NCBI RefSeq assembly: GCF_016019955.1
Contig: NZ_JAECRZ010000002.1
Span: 1 to 64,000 of the forward strand
DNA: 64,000 bases
Origin: Thiosulfatihalobacter marinus
Lineage (GTDB): Bacteria > Pseudomonadota > Alphaproteobacteria > Rhodobacterales > Rhodobacteraceae
Reading direction: 5' to 3'
The position numbers were made by a program, and so were the translations under genes. Of the stretch, positions 27,908 to 37,354 are shown one piece after another. Under the pieces are notes generated by a model. It ran no database searches and was not told the DNA's origin. It saw nothing but the letters and a program-made list of their open reading frames with translations. The stretch's first letter is position 1; every line of letters starts with the position of its first letter.

Positions 27908-29214
27908 TCGACAGGCAGTCCGCTGGGCACGGAGGCCGGAACCCCCAGTCGCGACCCCGTTGCGCCGGGATCGTTCAAGGCGCGCAGGAAGGCCACAAGC
28001 TGATCGATCTCGGTGTCGGAGAGCGGGATTGGTTTCAGTTCGTTGGCTGCGGCGATTGCATCGACTTCGGCGGGATCGGACATCAGCGCGAAATCGCTGT
28101 CAAAACCGGGCGGCAGCAAAAGCGCCTGGGTGGGATCATAGGCGCGCAGGGCGGCGACCGGATCAAGGTGATGGCGCACCACGCCCTGGATGGTGGCATA
28201 GGCGCCGGAATGACCGTAGGGACCGGTCTCGGGCAGGTTGCGCAGGCTGGGGGTGCGGAACCGGTAAAGATCGGCGTCGTCGCCGGTGACACGGGCGCGG
28301 CCGGTATCGCGGTTGTGGCGTTCGAACCGGGCCGCCTTGCCCGGACCGATCTGGGGCATGGCGATGGCATAAAACTGGTGGTCGGTCTGGAACTGGCCGG
28401 CGTGGCAGCTGGCGCATTGCGCCTTGCCGTAAAACAGTGCCATGCCGGCAGCCGCGCTGGCGGGCAGGGGCGTGCTGTCGCGCAGAAAGCGGTCAAAGGG
28501 GCTGTTGTCGGCGCGCCATTCGTAGCGGATGAAATCGGCGATCACGTTGGCGATGTCGTGAAAACGGATTTCGGTACCCGCGCCAAGCACGGCATCGAAC
28601 CGGCTGCGGTAGCCGGGGATGGCGGCGACGCGTCTGGCCAGAATGTCCCAGGCCCCGCCGGGGCCGGTGAGAAGGCCCTGGCGCACGGCCTGGGCGACAT
28701 CGTTTTCCGAATAATGCCCGGCCATTTCATCGCCCGAGAGCACCGGAAACATGGCCTGGGCCGCCAGGGCGCTGTCGAACCCGGCCTCCATTTCCGCCCC
28801 GAGCGGGGTGCGGATGCCCGACGGGCGTGAGGGATCCTGTTGCAGGCGGCCGTCGTGAAAGAAGCTGGTGAATTCGGACGCGCCAAGATTGAACAGCGCC
28901 GGCGCATTGCGGGGGACGCGCTGTTCGGGCGGATTATCCGGATCGACACGGCGGTCGATGCCCAGACCGGTGGCGCCGTCGCCAAAGCCAAGCGACAGCC
29001 CGTCCGCCGTGCCCAGGCGCGGATGGTGGCAAGTGGCGCAGGACACGGTTTTGTTGCCCGACAGGATCGGGTCATAAAACAGCAGTTGGCCCAGTTCGAC
29101 CCGGTTCATGTCGGGCCGGGGAAAGCTGGCGTCGGCCTTTGGCAGGAAGTCTTTGCCGCCCTGCGCGGCGAGCGGCGCGAGCAGCAGGGCAAGGACAAGC
29201 GCGGGCCATTTCAT
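27901..29214 (-). CDS. Dihaem cytochrome c peroxidase (MauG/CcpA family)
   Basis: A 437-residue exported protein with an N-terminal signal sequence and two c-type haem sites, CATCH (Cys59, Cys62, His63) and CASCH in the second half. The DPILSGNKTVSCATCHHP and FFHDGRLQQDP blocks, then FRTPSLRNLPETGPYGHSG, are typical of bacterial CCP/MauG proteins. It could reduce peroxide or oxidise a partner protein. The stop overlaps convergent CRTAC1. The start at 29214 overlaps the galM stop by four bases, so it is probably the last gene of the xylBA-galM operon. Confidence 0.88.
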   Translation of the reverse strand: MKWPALVLALLLAPLAAQGGKDFLPKADASFPRPDMNRVELGQLLFYDPILSGNKTVSCATCHHPRLGTADGLSLGFGDGATGLGIDRRVDPDNPPEQRVPRNAPALFNLGASEFTSFFHDGRLQQDPSRPSGIRTPLGAEMEAGFDSALAAQAMFPVLSGDEMAGHYSENDVAQAVRQGLLTGPGGAWDILARRVAAIPGYRSRFDAVLGAGTEIRFHDIANVIADFIRYEWRADNSPFDRFLRDSTPLPASAAAGMALFYGKAQCASCHAGQFQTDHQFYAIAMPQIGPGKAARFERHNRDTGRARVTGDDADLYRFRTPSLRNLPETGPYGHSGAYATIQGVVRHHLDPVAALRAYDPTQALLLPPGFDSDFALMSDPAEVDAIAAANELKPIPLSDTEIDQLVAFLRALNDPGATGSRLGVPASVPSGLPVDQ

Positions 29215-30185
29215 GAGGCGGCTCCGATGGTTACGCTCAGGCGCTGGCGATAGGGCGCGTCGGGCGTGGCGATGATGGAGGGGAAATGCGGGTGGTTGAC
29301 GGCGTCGGGAAAATGTTGTGCCTCCAGGCAGATCGCGCTGTAGGGGGCGTGGGACTGATCCGCGAGCGGGGTGTGGCGCGGCGCCAGGTAGCGGGATGAA
29401 TAAAGTTGCAGCCCCGGCTGATCGGTATGCAGCTTGAGGGTCAGCCCGTTGGGTGCGGCAAGTGTCGCGGCGTCGCCGGTCAGGACATGGTTTTCGTCAT
29501 ACCCTTCGGCCCGCGGGTCGGCCTCGGACAGGGCGCGGGGGCGGTTGAAGTCGTGGCGTGTGCCGGCCACCGGAAGCAACCGGCCGGTCGGGATCATGTC
29601 GGCGTCGACCTCGGTCACATGGTCCGAGGGGATATGCAGCACATGATCGCGCGCCGTGCCGTGCCCCATGAGATTGAAATAGTTGTGATGGGCCAGATTG
29701 ATCGGGGTGGGGCGGTCGACCGTGGCCTGCATGTCGTGGGTCAGGGTTGTCCCGGACAGGGAGATCGTGACGGTGAAGTCCGCCCTGCCGGGAAAGCCCT
29801 GATCCCCGTCCGGGGAGGTCAGGCGCAGCTGTAGGGCGCGGGAGCCGTCGGTTTCCATGGTCCATAGCCGTTTGCCGATCCCGCCCGCCCCGCCATGCAG
29901 GACATGCGGCGGCGTATTGGCGGCCAGCCGATGGCTTGTGCCGTTCAGTGTGAAACCCGCCCCGGCGATGCGGTTGGCAACCCGACCGACAAGCGCCCCG
30001 AGGTAAAAGGGATTGTCGATATAGGCGGCGGGATCGTCATAGCCCAGAACCACGGGCACGCGCGCGCCCCGGTGGGGGACGCGCCAATCCTGCGTGATGC
30101 AGCCGAGATTGAGCACCGCGACCGAAACATCCCCGTCTGCGAGAACCTGACGGCGGATATCGGCGGGGGCAATCTCGTGTGGCAT
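29211..30185 (-). CDS. galM: Aldose 1-epimerase
   Basis: A 324-residue mutarotase that interconverts alpha and beta anomers of sugars such as xylose and glucose. Catalytic blocks are VLHGGAGGIGKRLW with the general-acid histidine, NLAHHNYFNL and, near the C terminus, AICLEAQHFPDAVN with the catalytic glutamate. ATG at 30185, one base before the xylA stop codon begins. In this operon it prepares the anomer used by xylose isomerase. Confidence 0.92.
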   Translation of the reverse strand: MPHEIAPADIRRQVLADGDVSVAVLNLGCITQDWRVPHRGARVPVVLGYDDPAAYIDNPFYLGALVGRVANRIAGAGFTLNGTSHRLAANTPPHVLHGGAGGIGKRLWTMETDGSRALQLRLTSPDGDQGFPGRADFTVTISLSGTTLTHDMQATVDRPTPINLAHHNYFNLMGHGTARDHVLHIPSDHVTEVDADMIPTGRLLPVAGTRHDFNRPRALSEADPRAEGYDENHVLTGDAATLAAPNGLTLKLHTDQPGLQLYSSRYLAPRHTPLADQSHAPYSAICLEAQHFPDAVNHPHFPSIIATPDAPYRQRLSVTIGAAS

Positions 30186-30186
30186 G

Positions 30187-31491
30187 TCAGACGAACCTGT
30201 TGACGTAGTTTTCCAGAATTTCCTGTCGGCCCGATCTGGGCGAAGGCGTGATCGCACCCGCGTTCACCTTGTCGAAGATGGTGTCAAGGTCGCTGTTCAG
30301 CATTGCCCGTGCCTCGGGGGTGTCCCAACCGGCGTAACGCTCTTTGAGCGCGTCCTCAAGCCCGCCGTCCTCGAGCATGGCGGCGGCGGCCTTCAGCCCG
30401 CGCGCGCAGACATCCATGGCCCCGACATGCGCCGCGATCAGATCGCGGGCGTCCAGCGACTGGCGGCGCAGCTTGGCGTCGAAATTGGTGCCGCCGGTGG
30501 CGAGGCCGCCGGCCTTGAGGATGTGGTAATAGGCCAGCGCCACTTCGGGGACGTTGTTGGGGAACTGATCGGTGTCCCAGCCGGATTGGTAATCGTTGCG
30601 GTTCATGTCGATCGAGCCGAGCACGCCCAGCGCGGCGGCGGTGGCGATTTCGTGTTCAAAGCTGTGGCCCGCAAGGATGGCGTGGCCCTGTTCCAGGTTC
30701 AGCTTGACCTCGTTTTCCAGCCCGTATTTTTGCAGGAAGCCATAGCAGGTGGCGGCGTCGTAATCGTATTGATGCTTGGAGGGTTCCTGGGGCTTGGGCT
30801 CTACAAGGATCGTGCCCTGAAAGCCGATCTTGTGCTTGTAATCGACCACCATGTTGAGGAAGCGGCCCATGTGATCCAGTTCGCGGCCCATATCGGTGTT
30901 GAGCAGGGTTTCGTACCCCTCGCGCCCGCCCCAGAGCACATAGTTTTCGCCACCCAGCTTCATGGTGGCATCCATGCAGGTTTTCACGGTGGCCGCGGAA
31001 TAGGCGAACACGTCCGGGTCGGGGTTGGTCGAGGCGCCGCCCATCCAGCGGCGGTGCGAGAACATGTTGGCGGTGCCCCACAGAAGCCTGACCTTGCGGG
31101 TGCTCATCTTCTCTTCGAAACAGGCGATGATCTCTTCGAAATTCCTGAGGCTTTCGGCGAAAGTGTCGCCTTCGGGGCGGATATCGGCATCGTGCCAGCA
31201 GAAATAGGGCTGGCCAAGGATGTCGAACATCTCAAAGGCCGCGTCCGCCTTGATACGGGCGGTGGTCATCCGGTCCTGCGGATGCCAGGGGCGTTCGAAG
31301 GTCTGCCCGCCGAAGGGATCGTTGCCTTCCCAGGCAAAGGAATGCCAATAGGCCACGGCAAAGCGCAGGTGGTCTTCCATGCGTTTGCCCATGACGATTT
31401 CGTCGGGGTTGTAGTGATGGAAGGCCAGCGGGTTGGTGCTGTCTGGGCCTTCATGGGCGATGGGGGCGATACCTTGGAAGAACTCGGTCAT
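30187..31491 (-). CDS. xylA: Xylose isomerase
   Basis: A 434-residue class II xylose isomerase that converts D-xylose to D-xylulose. Metal- and substrate-binding blocks are seen in order: [67 protein letters not shown] and [20 protein letters not shown]. The ATG at 31491 overlaps the xylB stop (ATGA). Middle gene of the leftward xylB-xylA-galM unit. Confidence 0.97.
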   Translation of the reverse strand: MTEFFQGIAPIAHEGPDSTNPLAFHHYNPDEIVMGKRMEDHLRFAVAYWHSFAWEGNDPFGGQTFERPWHPQDRMTTARIKADAAFEMFDILGQPYFCWHDADIRPEGDTFAESLRNFEEIIACFEEKMSTRKVRLLWGTANMFSHRRWMGGASTNPDPDVFAYSAATVKTCMDATMKLGGENYVLWGGREGYETLLNTDMGRELDHMGRFLNMVVDYKHKIGFQGTILVEPKPQEPSKHQYDYDAATCYGFLQKYGLENEVKLNLEQGHAILAGHSFEHEIATAAALGVLGSIDMNRNDYQSGWDTDQFPNNVPEVALAYYHILKAGGLATGGTNFDAKLRRQSLDARDLIAAHVGAMDVCARGLKAAAAMLEDGGLEDALKERYAGWDTPEARAMLNSDLDTIFDKVNAGAITPSPRSGRQEILENYVNRFV

Positions 31492-32942
31492 GATTGCAGG
31501 GCCTTTATAGCGGGGTAGGATTGGGAAAAGGCGGCGTGGGCCGCCATGTAGGCGTCGCGCAGATCGCCGCGCGGGTGGATCGTGTGGGCGATGGCGGGGC
31601 GGGTCATTACCGTGTCCGGGTGCGCGCCTGTTGCGGCGCACAGGCCGAGGCGGGCGGCGCCAAGCGCGGCGCCGAACTCGCCCCTGGCCGGAAGCGAAAC
31701 GGGGATGTCCAGCAAGGTGGCAATCAGTTCGACCCAATAGGGCGATTGCGCCCCGCCGCCGATGGCGATCAGGCTTTGCAGATCCGCCCCGGCGGAGTTG
31801 AGCGCATCGAGATTGTCGCGCAAGGCAAAGGACACGCCCTCGATCACGGCCTGGACGAGATCGCGCGGGCCGTGGGCGATATCCAGCCCGATCAGCGCGC
31901 CGCGCAAATCCGCATCATTGTGGGGCGTGCGTTCACCGGAGAGGTAGGGGAGGAAACGCAAGCGCCCCGGCCCGCCGATCGCGGGGCCGAGCGTGGCGGC
32001 CAGTTCGGCGGGCGATTGGTCAAGAGTACGGGCCAGCCAGTTGAGGCTGTCGGTGGCGGACAGGATCACGCCCATCTGGTACCAGCGCCCCGGAACGGCG
32101 TGACAGAACGTGTGCACGGCGCTGGCGGCGTTGGGGGTGTAGCTGTCGCGCCCGGTCAGAAGAACGCCCGAGGTGCCGAGGCTGACAAAGCCCTGCCCCT
32201 GGGACAGGGCGCCAATGCCACAGGCGGCGGCGGCGTTGTCACCGGCGCCGGCCGCGACGATCACGCCGGGCGACAGGCCAAGCCGGGCGGCGATGTCCGG
32301 GCGCAGCGTACCGATGGGGGCGGTGCCTTCGAACAGGTCCGGCATCTGGTCGCGGCGCATCCCGCTGGCATCCAGCAGGGCCGGCGACCAGTCGCGCGCG
32401 CCCACATCCAGCCAGCTTGTTCCGGCGCTGTCGGACATGTCCGAGGCATGGATGCCGGTCAGCCAGAAGTTCAGATAGTCCTTGGGCAAATGAACATGGG
32501 CGGTGCGGGCAAAGATGTCCGGCTCGTTTTCAGCCACCCAAAGCAGCTTGGGCGCGGTGAAGCCCGGAAACACGATATTGCCGGATATGTCGCGAAAGCC
32601 GGGGGTGGCATCCAGCCGCGCGGCCTGATCGGCGCTGCGGGTGTCGTTCCACATCATGCAGGGGCGCAGCACGGCGCCGGATTTGTCCAGCAGGGTTGCG
32701 CCGTGCATGTGGCCGGACACGCCGATGCCGCGGATGGCGGCGGCGAGATCGGGCCGGCCGGCGCGAAGCTGATCGAAGACCGCAATACAGGCGGCTGTCC
32801 AGTCCGCAGGGGCCTGTTCGCTCCACCCCGGATGCGGGCGGGCGGTATCATAGCTGGCTTCATAGGCGCAGATGACCTGTTGTGCGTCGTCGATGACGAG
32901 CGCGCGCAGGCCCGATGTGCCAAGGTCGAGTCCGACGAACAT
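31488..32942 (-). CDS. xylB: Xylulokinase
   Basis: A 484-residue FGGY-family kinase that phosphorylates D-xylulose. The N-terminal phosphate loop [14 protein letters not shown], the [12 protein letters not shown] segment, MMWNDTRS, the second phosphate motif [14 protein letters not shown] and the GGGAQSPYW adenosine site are visible. The ATG at 32942 follows GGGAGGA. First gene of the unit; a palindrome similar to the xylF operator lies 22 to 51 bases upstream. Confidence 0.95.
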   Translation of the reverse strand: MFVGLDLGTSGLRALVIDDAQQVICAYEASYDTARPHPGWSEQAPADWTAACIAVFDQLRAGRPDLAAAIRGIGVSGHMHGATLLDKSGAVLRPCMMWNDTRSADQAARLDATPGFRDISGNIVFPGFTAPKLLWVAENEPDIFARTAHVHLPKDYLNFWLTGIHASDMSDSAGTSWLDVGARDWSPALLDASGMRRDQMPDLFEGTAPIGTLRPDIAARLGLSPGVIVAAGAGDNAAAACGIGALSQGQGFVSLGTSGVLLTGRDSYTPNAASAVHTFCHAVPGRWYQMGVILSATDSLNWLARTLDQSPAELAATLGPAIGGPGRLRFLPYLSGERTPHNDADLRGALIGLDIAHGPRDLVQAVIEGVSFALRDNLDALNSAGADLQSLIAIGGGAQSPYWVELIATLLDIPVSLPARGEFGAALGAARLGLCAATGAHPDTVMTRPAIAHTIHPRGDLRDAYMAAHAAFSQSYPAIKALQS

Positions 32943-32963
32943 GGCAGTCCTCCCTGATGTCCT

Positions 32964-32993
32964 CCAATTTAGTTTGTGCCTCAAATTAATTGG
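32964..32993. promoter_or_regulatory. Second XylR-type operator upstream of xylB
   Basis: Arms CCAATTTAGTTTG (32964-32976) and CAAATTAATTGG (32982-32993) form an imperfect palindrome. Its core TTAGTTTG-N4-TCAAATTAA closely follows the core of the xylF/ROK operator at 25080-25118. This places xylBA-galM under the same ROK regulator. Confidence 0.65.
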
Positions 32994-33165
32994 AAGATCA
33001 AACAGGAAATTGCCGGATGTCCAAAGTTTGGCGCCGCGCGGTGCCTTGCCGACGGGCGGCGCGGCGGCTTGTATCGCGGGTTTTCCGGTCCAGAATGCCC
33101 TTGCAGAGCGGTTCCGGTTGGGAAAGTCTGGTGACTGGCCGGGGAATGGCGACAGGAGAGTCCGG

Positions 33166-33561
33166 ATGAATATTGGCGAAGTGTCGAAACGGTCGGGTCT
33201 GCCGGCAAAAACCATCCGCTATTACGAGGATATCGGATTTATCACACCCCGGCGCAGCGAGAATGGCTATCGCGACTTTGACGAGAAAGACCTGCATCGG
33301 CTGGCCTTTATCGGGCGGTCGCGGTCGCTTGGGTTTACCATCGAGAATTGCCGGCAGCTGCTGGAGCTATATGGCGACCAGAGCCGCGCCAGCGCCGATG
33401 TAAAGCGGGTGGCCGAAGAGAACCTGCGCGAGATCGATGCCAAGATCGCGGATTTGCAGGCCATGCGGGGGACGCTGTCGCACCTGATTGGCACCTGTGC
33501 GGGCGATCAGAGGCCCGATTGTCCGATCCTGGAGGATCTGGGACGCACCCGCGCGACGTAA
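33166..33561 (+). CDS. cueR: Cu(I)-responsive MerR-family regulator, CueR-like
   Basis: A 131-residue MerR protein. The winged helix opens MNIGEVSKRSGLPAKTIRYYE, followed by a dimerisation helix. The metal loop CAGDQRPDC has Cys111 and Cys119, the spacing that in CueR binds a single Cu(I). The start at 33166 follows AGGAGA. No copper ATPase or multicopper oxidase lies nearby, so its target is elsewhere or in the flanking genes. Confidence 0.87.
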   Translation: MNIGEVSKRSGLPAKTIRYYEDIGFITPRRSENGYRDFDEKDLHRLAFIGRSRSLGFTIENCRQLLELYGDQSRASADVKRVAEENLREIDAKIADLQAMRGTLSHLIGTCAGDQRPDCPILEDLGRTRAT

Positions 33562-33818
33562 ACGGCCCGCAATAGCATTTTTCAATACAGCTCCCGGTGA
33601 TTTTATTTGCGGTTCCCCCCGTGGTTCCCGACACTGGGGCAGGAACGGAAGGCTGTGTCCGGTGTCGGGCGGCTGCGCGGGCACAAGGCCCGGACAAAGC
33701 CATTTTCGGGCCGGTATGTGACGAAATTCTTGACAGCTTCGCAGGATACTGTCGCAGTGGGGCCGGGCGCAACGCGCCGGGGCAGGACCGAAACCAGGGG
33801 GATGGAGTGCCGTTTGTC

Positions 33819-34337
33819 ATGTATCAGGCATTGAACAGGGGCATAGGGTGGCTGGCCCGTGGCATCGCCACACTGGGCGGGCTGGTATTGATCGTTCTTA
33901 TCGTGATGACGAGCCTTTCGATCACCGGGCGCGCCCTGATCTTTCTGGGGCTGGGGCCGGTAAAGGGCGATTTCGAGCTGGTCGAGGCCGGCGTGGCCTT
34001 TGCGGTCTTCGCCTTCATGCCCTGGTGCCAGTATAACCGGGGCCATGCCCGCGTGGACCTGTTCCAGCCGGTTTTCGGCGCATTCCTCAACAAGCTGATC
34101 GACCTGATTGCGGATGTCATGATGTTCGTGGCGGCCTATGTCATCGCGTGGCGGCTGTATCTGGGCATGATCGACAAGCTGAATTACCGCGAGACCACGT
34201 TCATCCTGCAATTCGAGATCTGGTGGTCCTATGCCGCCAGCTTTGTCGGCGCGGCGGCTTTTGTGCTGGTCTCGGCCTTCTGTATCCTGCGCAGCCTGCG
34301 CGCCCTTCTTGGCAAACCGACGGACGTGACCGCATGA
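33819..34337 (+). CDS. TRAP transporter small membrane subunit (DctQ-like)
   Basis: A 172-residue four-helix membrane protein of the DctQ family. Hydrophobic segments occur at about residues 15-40, 55-70, 90-115 and 130-155. WCQYNRGHARVDLF in the second half is the typical conserved loop. ATG 33819 is used, with GGAG 11 bases upstream; an in-frame GTG at 33807 after AGGGGG is a credible alternative adding four residues. The stop overlaps the dctM start. The 257 bases upstream contain no gene. Confidence 0.85.
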   Translation: MYQALNRGIGWLARGIATLGGLVLIVLIVMTSLSITGRALIFLGLGPVKGDFELVEAGVAFAVFAFMPWCQYNRGHARVDLFQPVFGAFLNKLIDLIADVMMFVAAYVIAWRLYLGMIDKLNYRETTFILQFEIWWSYAASFVGAAAFVLVSAFCILRSLRALLGKPTDVTA

Positions 34338-35656
34338 GTAATATCGAAATCGGCCTTTGGTCCTTTCCTGTCCTGCTGTTGCTGATCTTTATCCGCATCC
34401 CGATCGGCCTTGCGATGATGGCGGTGGGCTTTGGCGGGACATGGATGGTGTTCGGATCGACCCTGATGACGATGGGGCAGCTGAAACACCTGACCTATGG
34501 CACATTTTCCAACTATTCGCTGTCAATCGTGCCGCTGTTCCTGTTGATGGGGCAGTTCGCGACGCTGTCGGGCATGTCCAAGGGGCTGTTCAAGGCGGCA
34601 GAGGCGTGGCTGGGCCACCGCAAGGGCGGGGTTGCGATGTCGGCGATCGGGGCCTGCGCCGGGTTCGGGGCGATTTGCGGTTCGTCGCTGGCCACGGCGG
34701 CCACGATGGGGCAGGTCGCGCTGCCGGAACTGCGCCGCTATGGGTATTCCGGGCCGCTGGCCACGGGGACGCTGGCGGCGGGGGGCACGCTGGGCATTTT
34801 GATCCCGCCAAGTGTGATCCTGGTGATCTATGCGATCCTGACGGAGCAGAATATCGCCAAGCTGTTCGTGGCGGCCTTTATCCCGGGCATTCTGGCGGCG
34901 ATTGCCTATATGCTGGTGATCGCCATTTATGTGCGGGTGGTGCCCGGATCGGGCGACGCGCTGGAACCGGTGCCTTATCGCGAGCGGTTCAAGGCGCTGT
35001 TCCATGTGTGGCCGGTGATCCTGATCTTTCTGGCCGTGGTGGGCGGGATCTATGCCGGGATATTCACGCCGACCGAAGCCGCCGCCGTGGGCGCGGCGGG
35101 GACCGGGCTGGTGGCGCTGGCGTCGGGCGGGCTGAACTGGCACAAGATCGTCAACTCGGTGCTGACCACCGCCAATTCCACGGCGATGATTTTTCTGATC
35201 GTGTTGGGCGCGGGCATGTTCAACAGCTTTCTGGCGTTGACCCAGTTGCCGCAGACGGCGGCAGCCTGGGTGACGGAACAGGGATTTTCGCCGTGGTCCG
35301 TGCTGTTTTTCGTGCTGGTGCTGTACCTGGTGTTCGGCTGTGTGATGGACAGCCTGTCGATGGTTCTGCTGACGGTGCCGATCTTTTTCCCGATCATGAC
35401 ATCGCTGGATTTCGGCATGGGCACCGAGGAATTCGCGCTATGGTTCGGGATTATCGTGCTGATCGTTGTGGAGGTGGGGCTGATCACGCCACCGGTGGGG
35501 ATGAATCTGTTCGTCATCAACACGATGGCGCGCGATATCCCGATCAGCCAGACATTCCGGGGCACGGCGCCTTTCGTGCTGGCCGATATCATCCGGGTGG
35601 CGATACTGGCCATGTTCCCGTCAATCACGCTGGCGCTGGTCTGGGCGATCTATTGA
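34334..35656 (+). CDS. TRAP transporter large permease (DctM-like)
   Basis: A 440-residue permease with about twelve hydrophobic segments. DctM family blocks are FLLMGQFATLSGMSKGLF, GFGAICGSSLATAATMG, GTLGILIPPSVILVIYAILTE (listed in parts) and TPPVGMNLFVI. It forms the ion-coupled channel with DctQ. The periplasmic DctP binding protein normally encoded alongside is absent from both sides, so the substrate cannot be inferred and a distant DctP is required. Confidence 0.9.
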   Translation: MSNIEIGLWSFPVLLLLIFIRIPIGLAMMAVGFGGTWMVFGSTLMTMGQLKHLTYGTFSNYSLSIVPLFLLMGQFATLSGMSKGLFKAAEAWLGHRKGGVAMSAIGACAGFGAICGSSLATAATMGQVALPELRRYGYSGPLATGTLAAGGTLGILIPPSVILVIYAILTEQNIAKLFVAAFIPGILAAIAYMLVIAIYVRVVPGSGDALEPVPYRERFKALFHVWPVILIFLAVVGGIYAGIFTPTEAAAVGAAGTGLVALASGGLNWHKIVNSVLTTANSTAMIFLIVLGAGMFNSFLALTQLPQTAAAWVTEQGFSPWSVLFFVLVLYLVFGCVMDSLSMVLLTVPIFFPIMTSLDFGMGTEEFALWFGIIVLIVVEVGLITPPVGMNLFVINTMARDIPISQTFRGTAPFVLADIIRVAILAMFPSITLALVWAIY

Positions 35657-35698
35657 CGCCTGTTTGCAAATCCTGCCGCTGAGCACGGCGGGAGTGCG

Positions 35699-36439
35699 TC
35701 AGGTGAACAGGACTTCGGCGATCAGCTTGAACGACACCAGCGCAAGGGCGATCTCGACAAGCAGGAAGAACACCTTTTCGGGCAGCATCCGCGACACGGT
35801 GGCCCCGCTCCATGCGCCAAGCAGGGCAAAGGGGGCCAGCCAGAGACCCCGGGACAGGGTGGCCGCGTTGATCTGGTCGGCCAGGACATAGGGCGGCACC
35901 TTGAGCAGGTTGACGATGGTGAAAAAGATCGTGGTGGTGCCCAGATAGACCAGTTTGTCGAGTTTTTGCGGCAGGACATAGGCCTGGTAGGGTGCCCCTC
36001 CGGCGTGGCTGATATAGCTGGTCAGCCCGGCCAGCGTGCCCCAGACGAGACCACGCGGCACGTCCGCCGGGCGCGCCGGCACCGGGGTTTTCGAGAGCCG
36101 GGTGCGCAGGGCGGTGGCAAGGTAGGACAGGCCGATCCCGGCCACCAGCAGTTTGATCAGATCGCCCGACACATAGGACACAGCGAAAAAGCCGGCGAGG
36201 ATGCCGGCCACCGCGCCGGGCAGCAGGATCGCAAGGTTGCGCCGCGAGAACGCCTTGCGAAACAGGTAGACGGCATAGGCGTCGGCCACGAGATACATCG
36301 GCAGCAAGAGACCGGCGGCGAGGGCGGGATCCATGTAAAGCGACATCAGCGGCACGGCCAGCAGGGCGATCATCGGCAGGCCGCCCTTGGACAGGCCCAT
36401 CAAGAACGTGGCCAGGCTTGCGACGATCCAGAAATCCAA
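35699..36439 (-). CDS. TauE/SafE-family membrane permease
   Basis: A 246-residue protein with seven to eight hydrophobic segments and the family's two half-repeats, the first near LMGLSKGGLPMIALLAVPL and the second near TSYISHAGGAPYQAYVLP. Family members are thought to export or import sulfite, sulfoacetate or organosulfonates. The start is TTG at 36439 with GGGAG seven bases upstream; no ATG or GTG fits. It is convergent with dctM and 42 bases from it. Confidence 0.85.
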   Translation of the reverse strand: MDFWIVASLATFLMGLSKGGLPMIALLAVPLMSLYMDPALAAGLLLPMYLVADAYAVYLFRKAFSRRNLAILLPGAVAGILAGFFAVSYVSGDLIKLLVAGIGLSYLATALRTRLSKTPVPARPADVPRGLVWGTLAGLTSYISHAGGAPYQAYVLPQKLDKLVYLGTTTIFFTIVNLLKVPPYVLADQINAATLSRGLWLAPFALLGAWSGATVSRMLPEKVFFLLVEIALALVSFKLIAEVLFT

Positions 36440-36572
36440 TGAAATGCTCCCTTGTTTCGTGTGGCATAGGGGTTGGATGCCGGGAAGGCAACGGGAATGG
36501 CCTGCGGCGACGGGGCGCTGGCGCCGACGCGGAAAATGGCGATGATGGTGGGGCCAGCGAAAGGACATACCG

Positions 36573-37094
36573 ATGACACAAGCGCGCGAAGAGCCGTATC
36601 CAGGCATTCGTCATGGCGAAACCACGCTGGCATTCGATCCGGCAGAGCGGGTTGATGCGGGTGTGCGGTTCATTGGCCGTATTCGCACACCCTGGGCGCG
36701 GGGCGATTGCCCCAGGAACGTGACCTCGGCGCGCGAACGGGCCGCCGCGGAAGGGGGGCGATTCCGGGTGGAACTGGAAGACGGGTTTGCGCCCGGTCTG
36801 ACCGGGCTGGATGTGGGGCGGGGCGTGTTCCTGATCTACTGGATGCATCAGGCGCGGCGCGATCTGATCACACAGGCGCCCCGGCATGTCGAGGGAACAC
36901 GGGGCACGTTTGCGCTGCGTTCGCCCAACCGGCCCAACCCGCTGGCGATGTGTGCTGTCACTATTACCGCGATCGACCCTTTGGCGGGGTGGTTCGAGGT
37001 GGACGCGGTGGATTGTTTCGACGGCACACCGCTGGTGGATATCAAGCCGTGGACGGCGGCCGTTGATACGCCCGCCGAAGCCTTGAAACCCTAG
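36573..37094 (+). CDS. trmO: tRNA(Thr) m6t6A37 methyltransferase-like protein (TrmO family)
   Basis: A 173-residue UPF0066/TsaA protein. In E. coli TrmO methylates N6-threonylcarbamoyladenosine at position 37 of tRNA(Thr) using S-adenosylmethionine. The family's beta-barrel core shows FIGRIRTPW, the IYWMHQARRD segment, LRSPNRPNPLAM and DCFDGTPLVDIKP. The stop TAG is part of the CTAG that is duplicated around the MITE-like element just downstream, and the insertion leaves the coding sequence intact. Confidence 0.88.
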   Translation: MTQAREEPYPGIRHGETTLAFDPAERVDAGVRFIGRIRTPWARGDCPRNVTSARERAAAEGGRFRVELEDGFAPGLTGLDVGRGVFLIYWMHQARRDLITQAPRHVEGTRGTFALRSPNRPNPLAMCAVTITAIDPLAGWFEVDAVDCFDGTPLVDIKPWTAAVDTPAEALKP

Positions 37095-37354
37095 GGTCAG
37101 GACCCGTTAATCCTGCGCCACTGGTTTAGCAGATTTGCTGCCTGACTACGTGCAATGCCGCAGGAATAGTGGTTCTATTTCAAGGCATTAAAAGGACGTC
37201 AGGCGGCAAATCCGTCAAATCCGCAGGACGCCAAATCCACTTCATCTCAGCGGCTTGGCACGCTTGGAAATAGAGCCACTATGTCCGGCGCGCGCCAAAC
37301 CCCCGATATTTCGTGGATTTGGCGCCAGTGGTGCAGGATTAACGGGTCCTGACC
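37095..37354. mobile_element. 260-bp MITE-like element with 30-base terminal inverted repeats
   Basis: The ends GGTCAGGACCCGTTAATCCT... (37095-37124) and 37325-37354 are inverted copies matching at 29 of 30 bases. Direct CTAG copies at 37091-37094 and 37355-37358 look like the target duplication; CTAG fits the YTAR target of IS5-type elements. An inner inverted repeat pairs ATAGTGGTTCTATTTCAA (37166-37183) with 37264-37282, so the whole element folds on itself. There is no transposase gene, so it would be moved in trans. Family assignment to IS5 is inference from the ends and target. Confidence 0.85.

Noticed and set aside
33730-33750. TTGACA promoter-like element upstream of the TRAP genes
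   Set aside because: No -10 box at the right spacing; the nearest GATACT is only nine bases away.
35657-35698. Terminator between dctM and the TauE gene
   Set aside because: The CTGCCG/CGGCGGG pairing is imperfect and lacks a T-run on either strand.
37186-37330. CAAATCC direct repeats inside the MITE-like element taken as CRISPR-like repeats
   Set aside because: Copies are only 7-8 bases, irregularly spaced and lie within a self-complementary mobile element.
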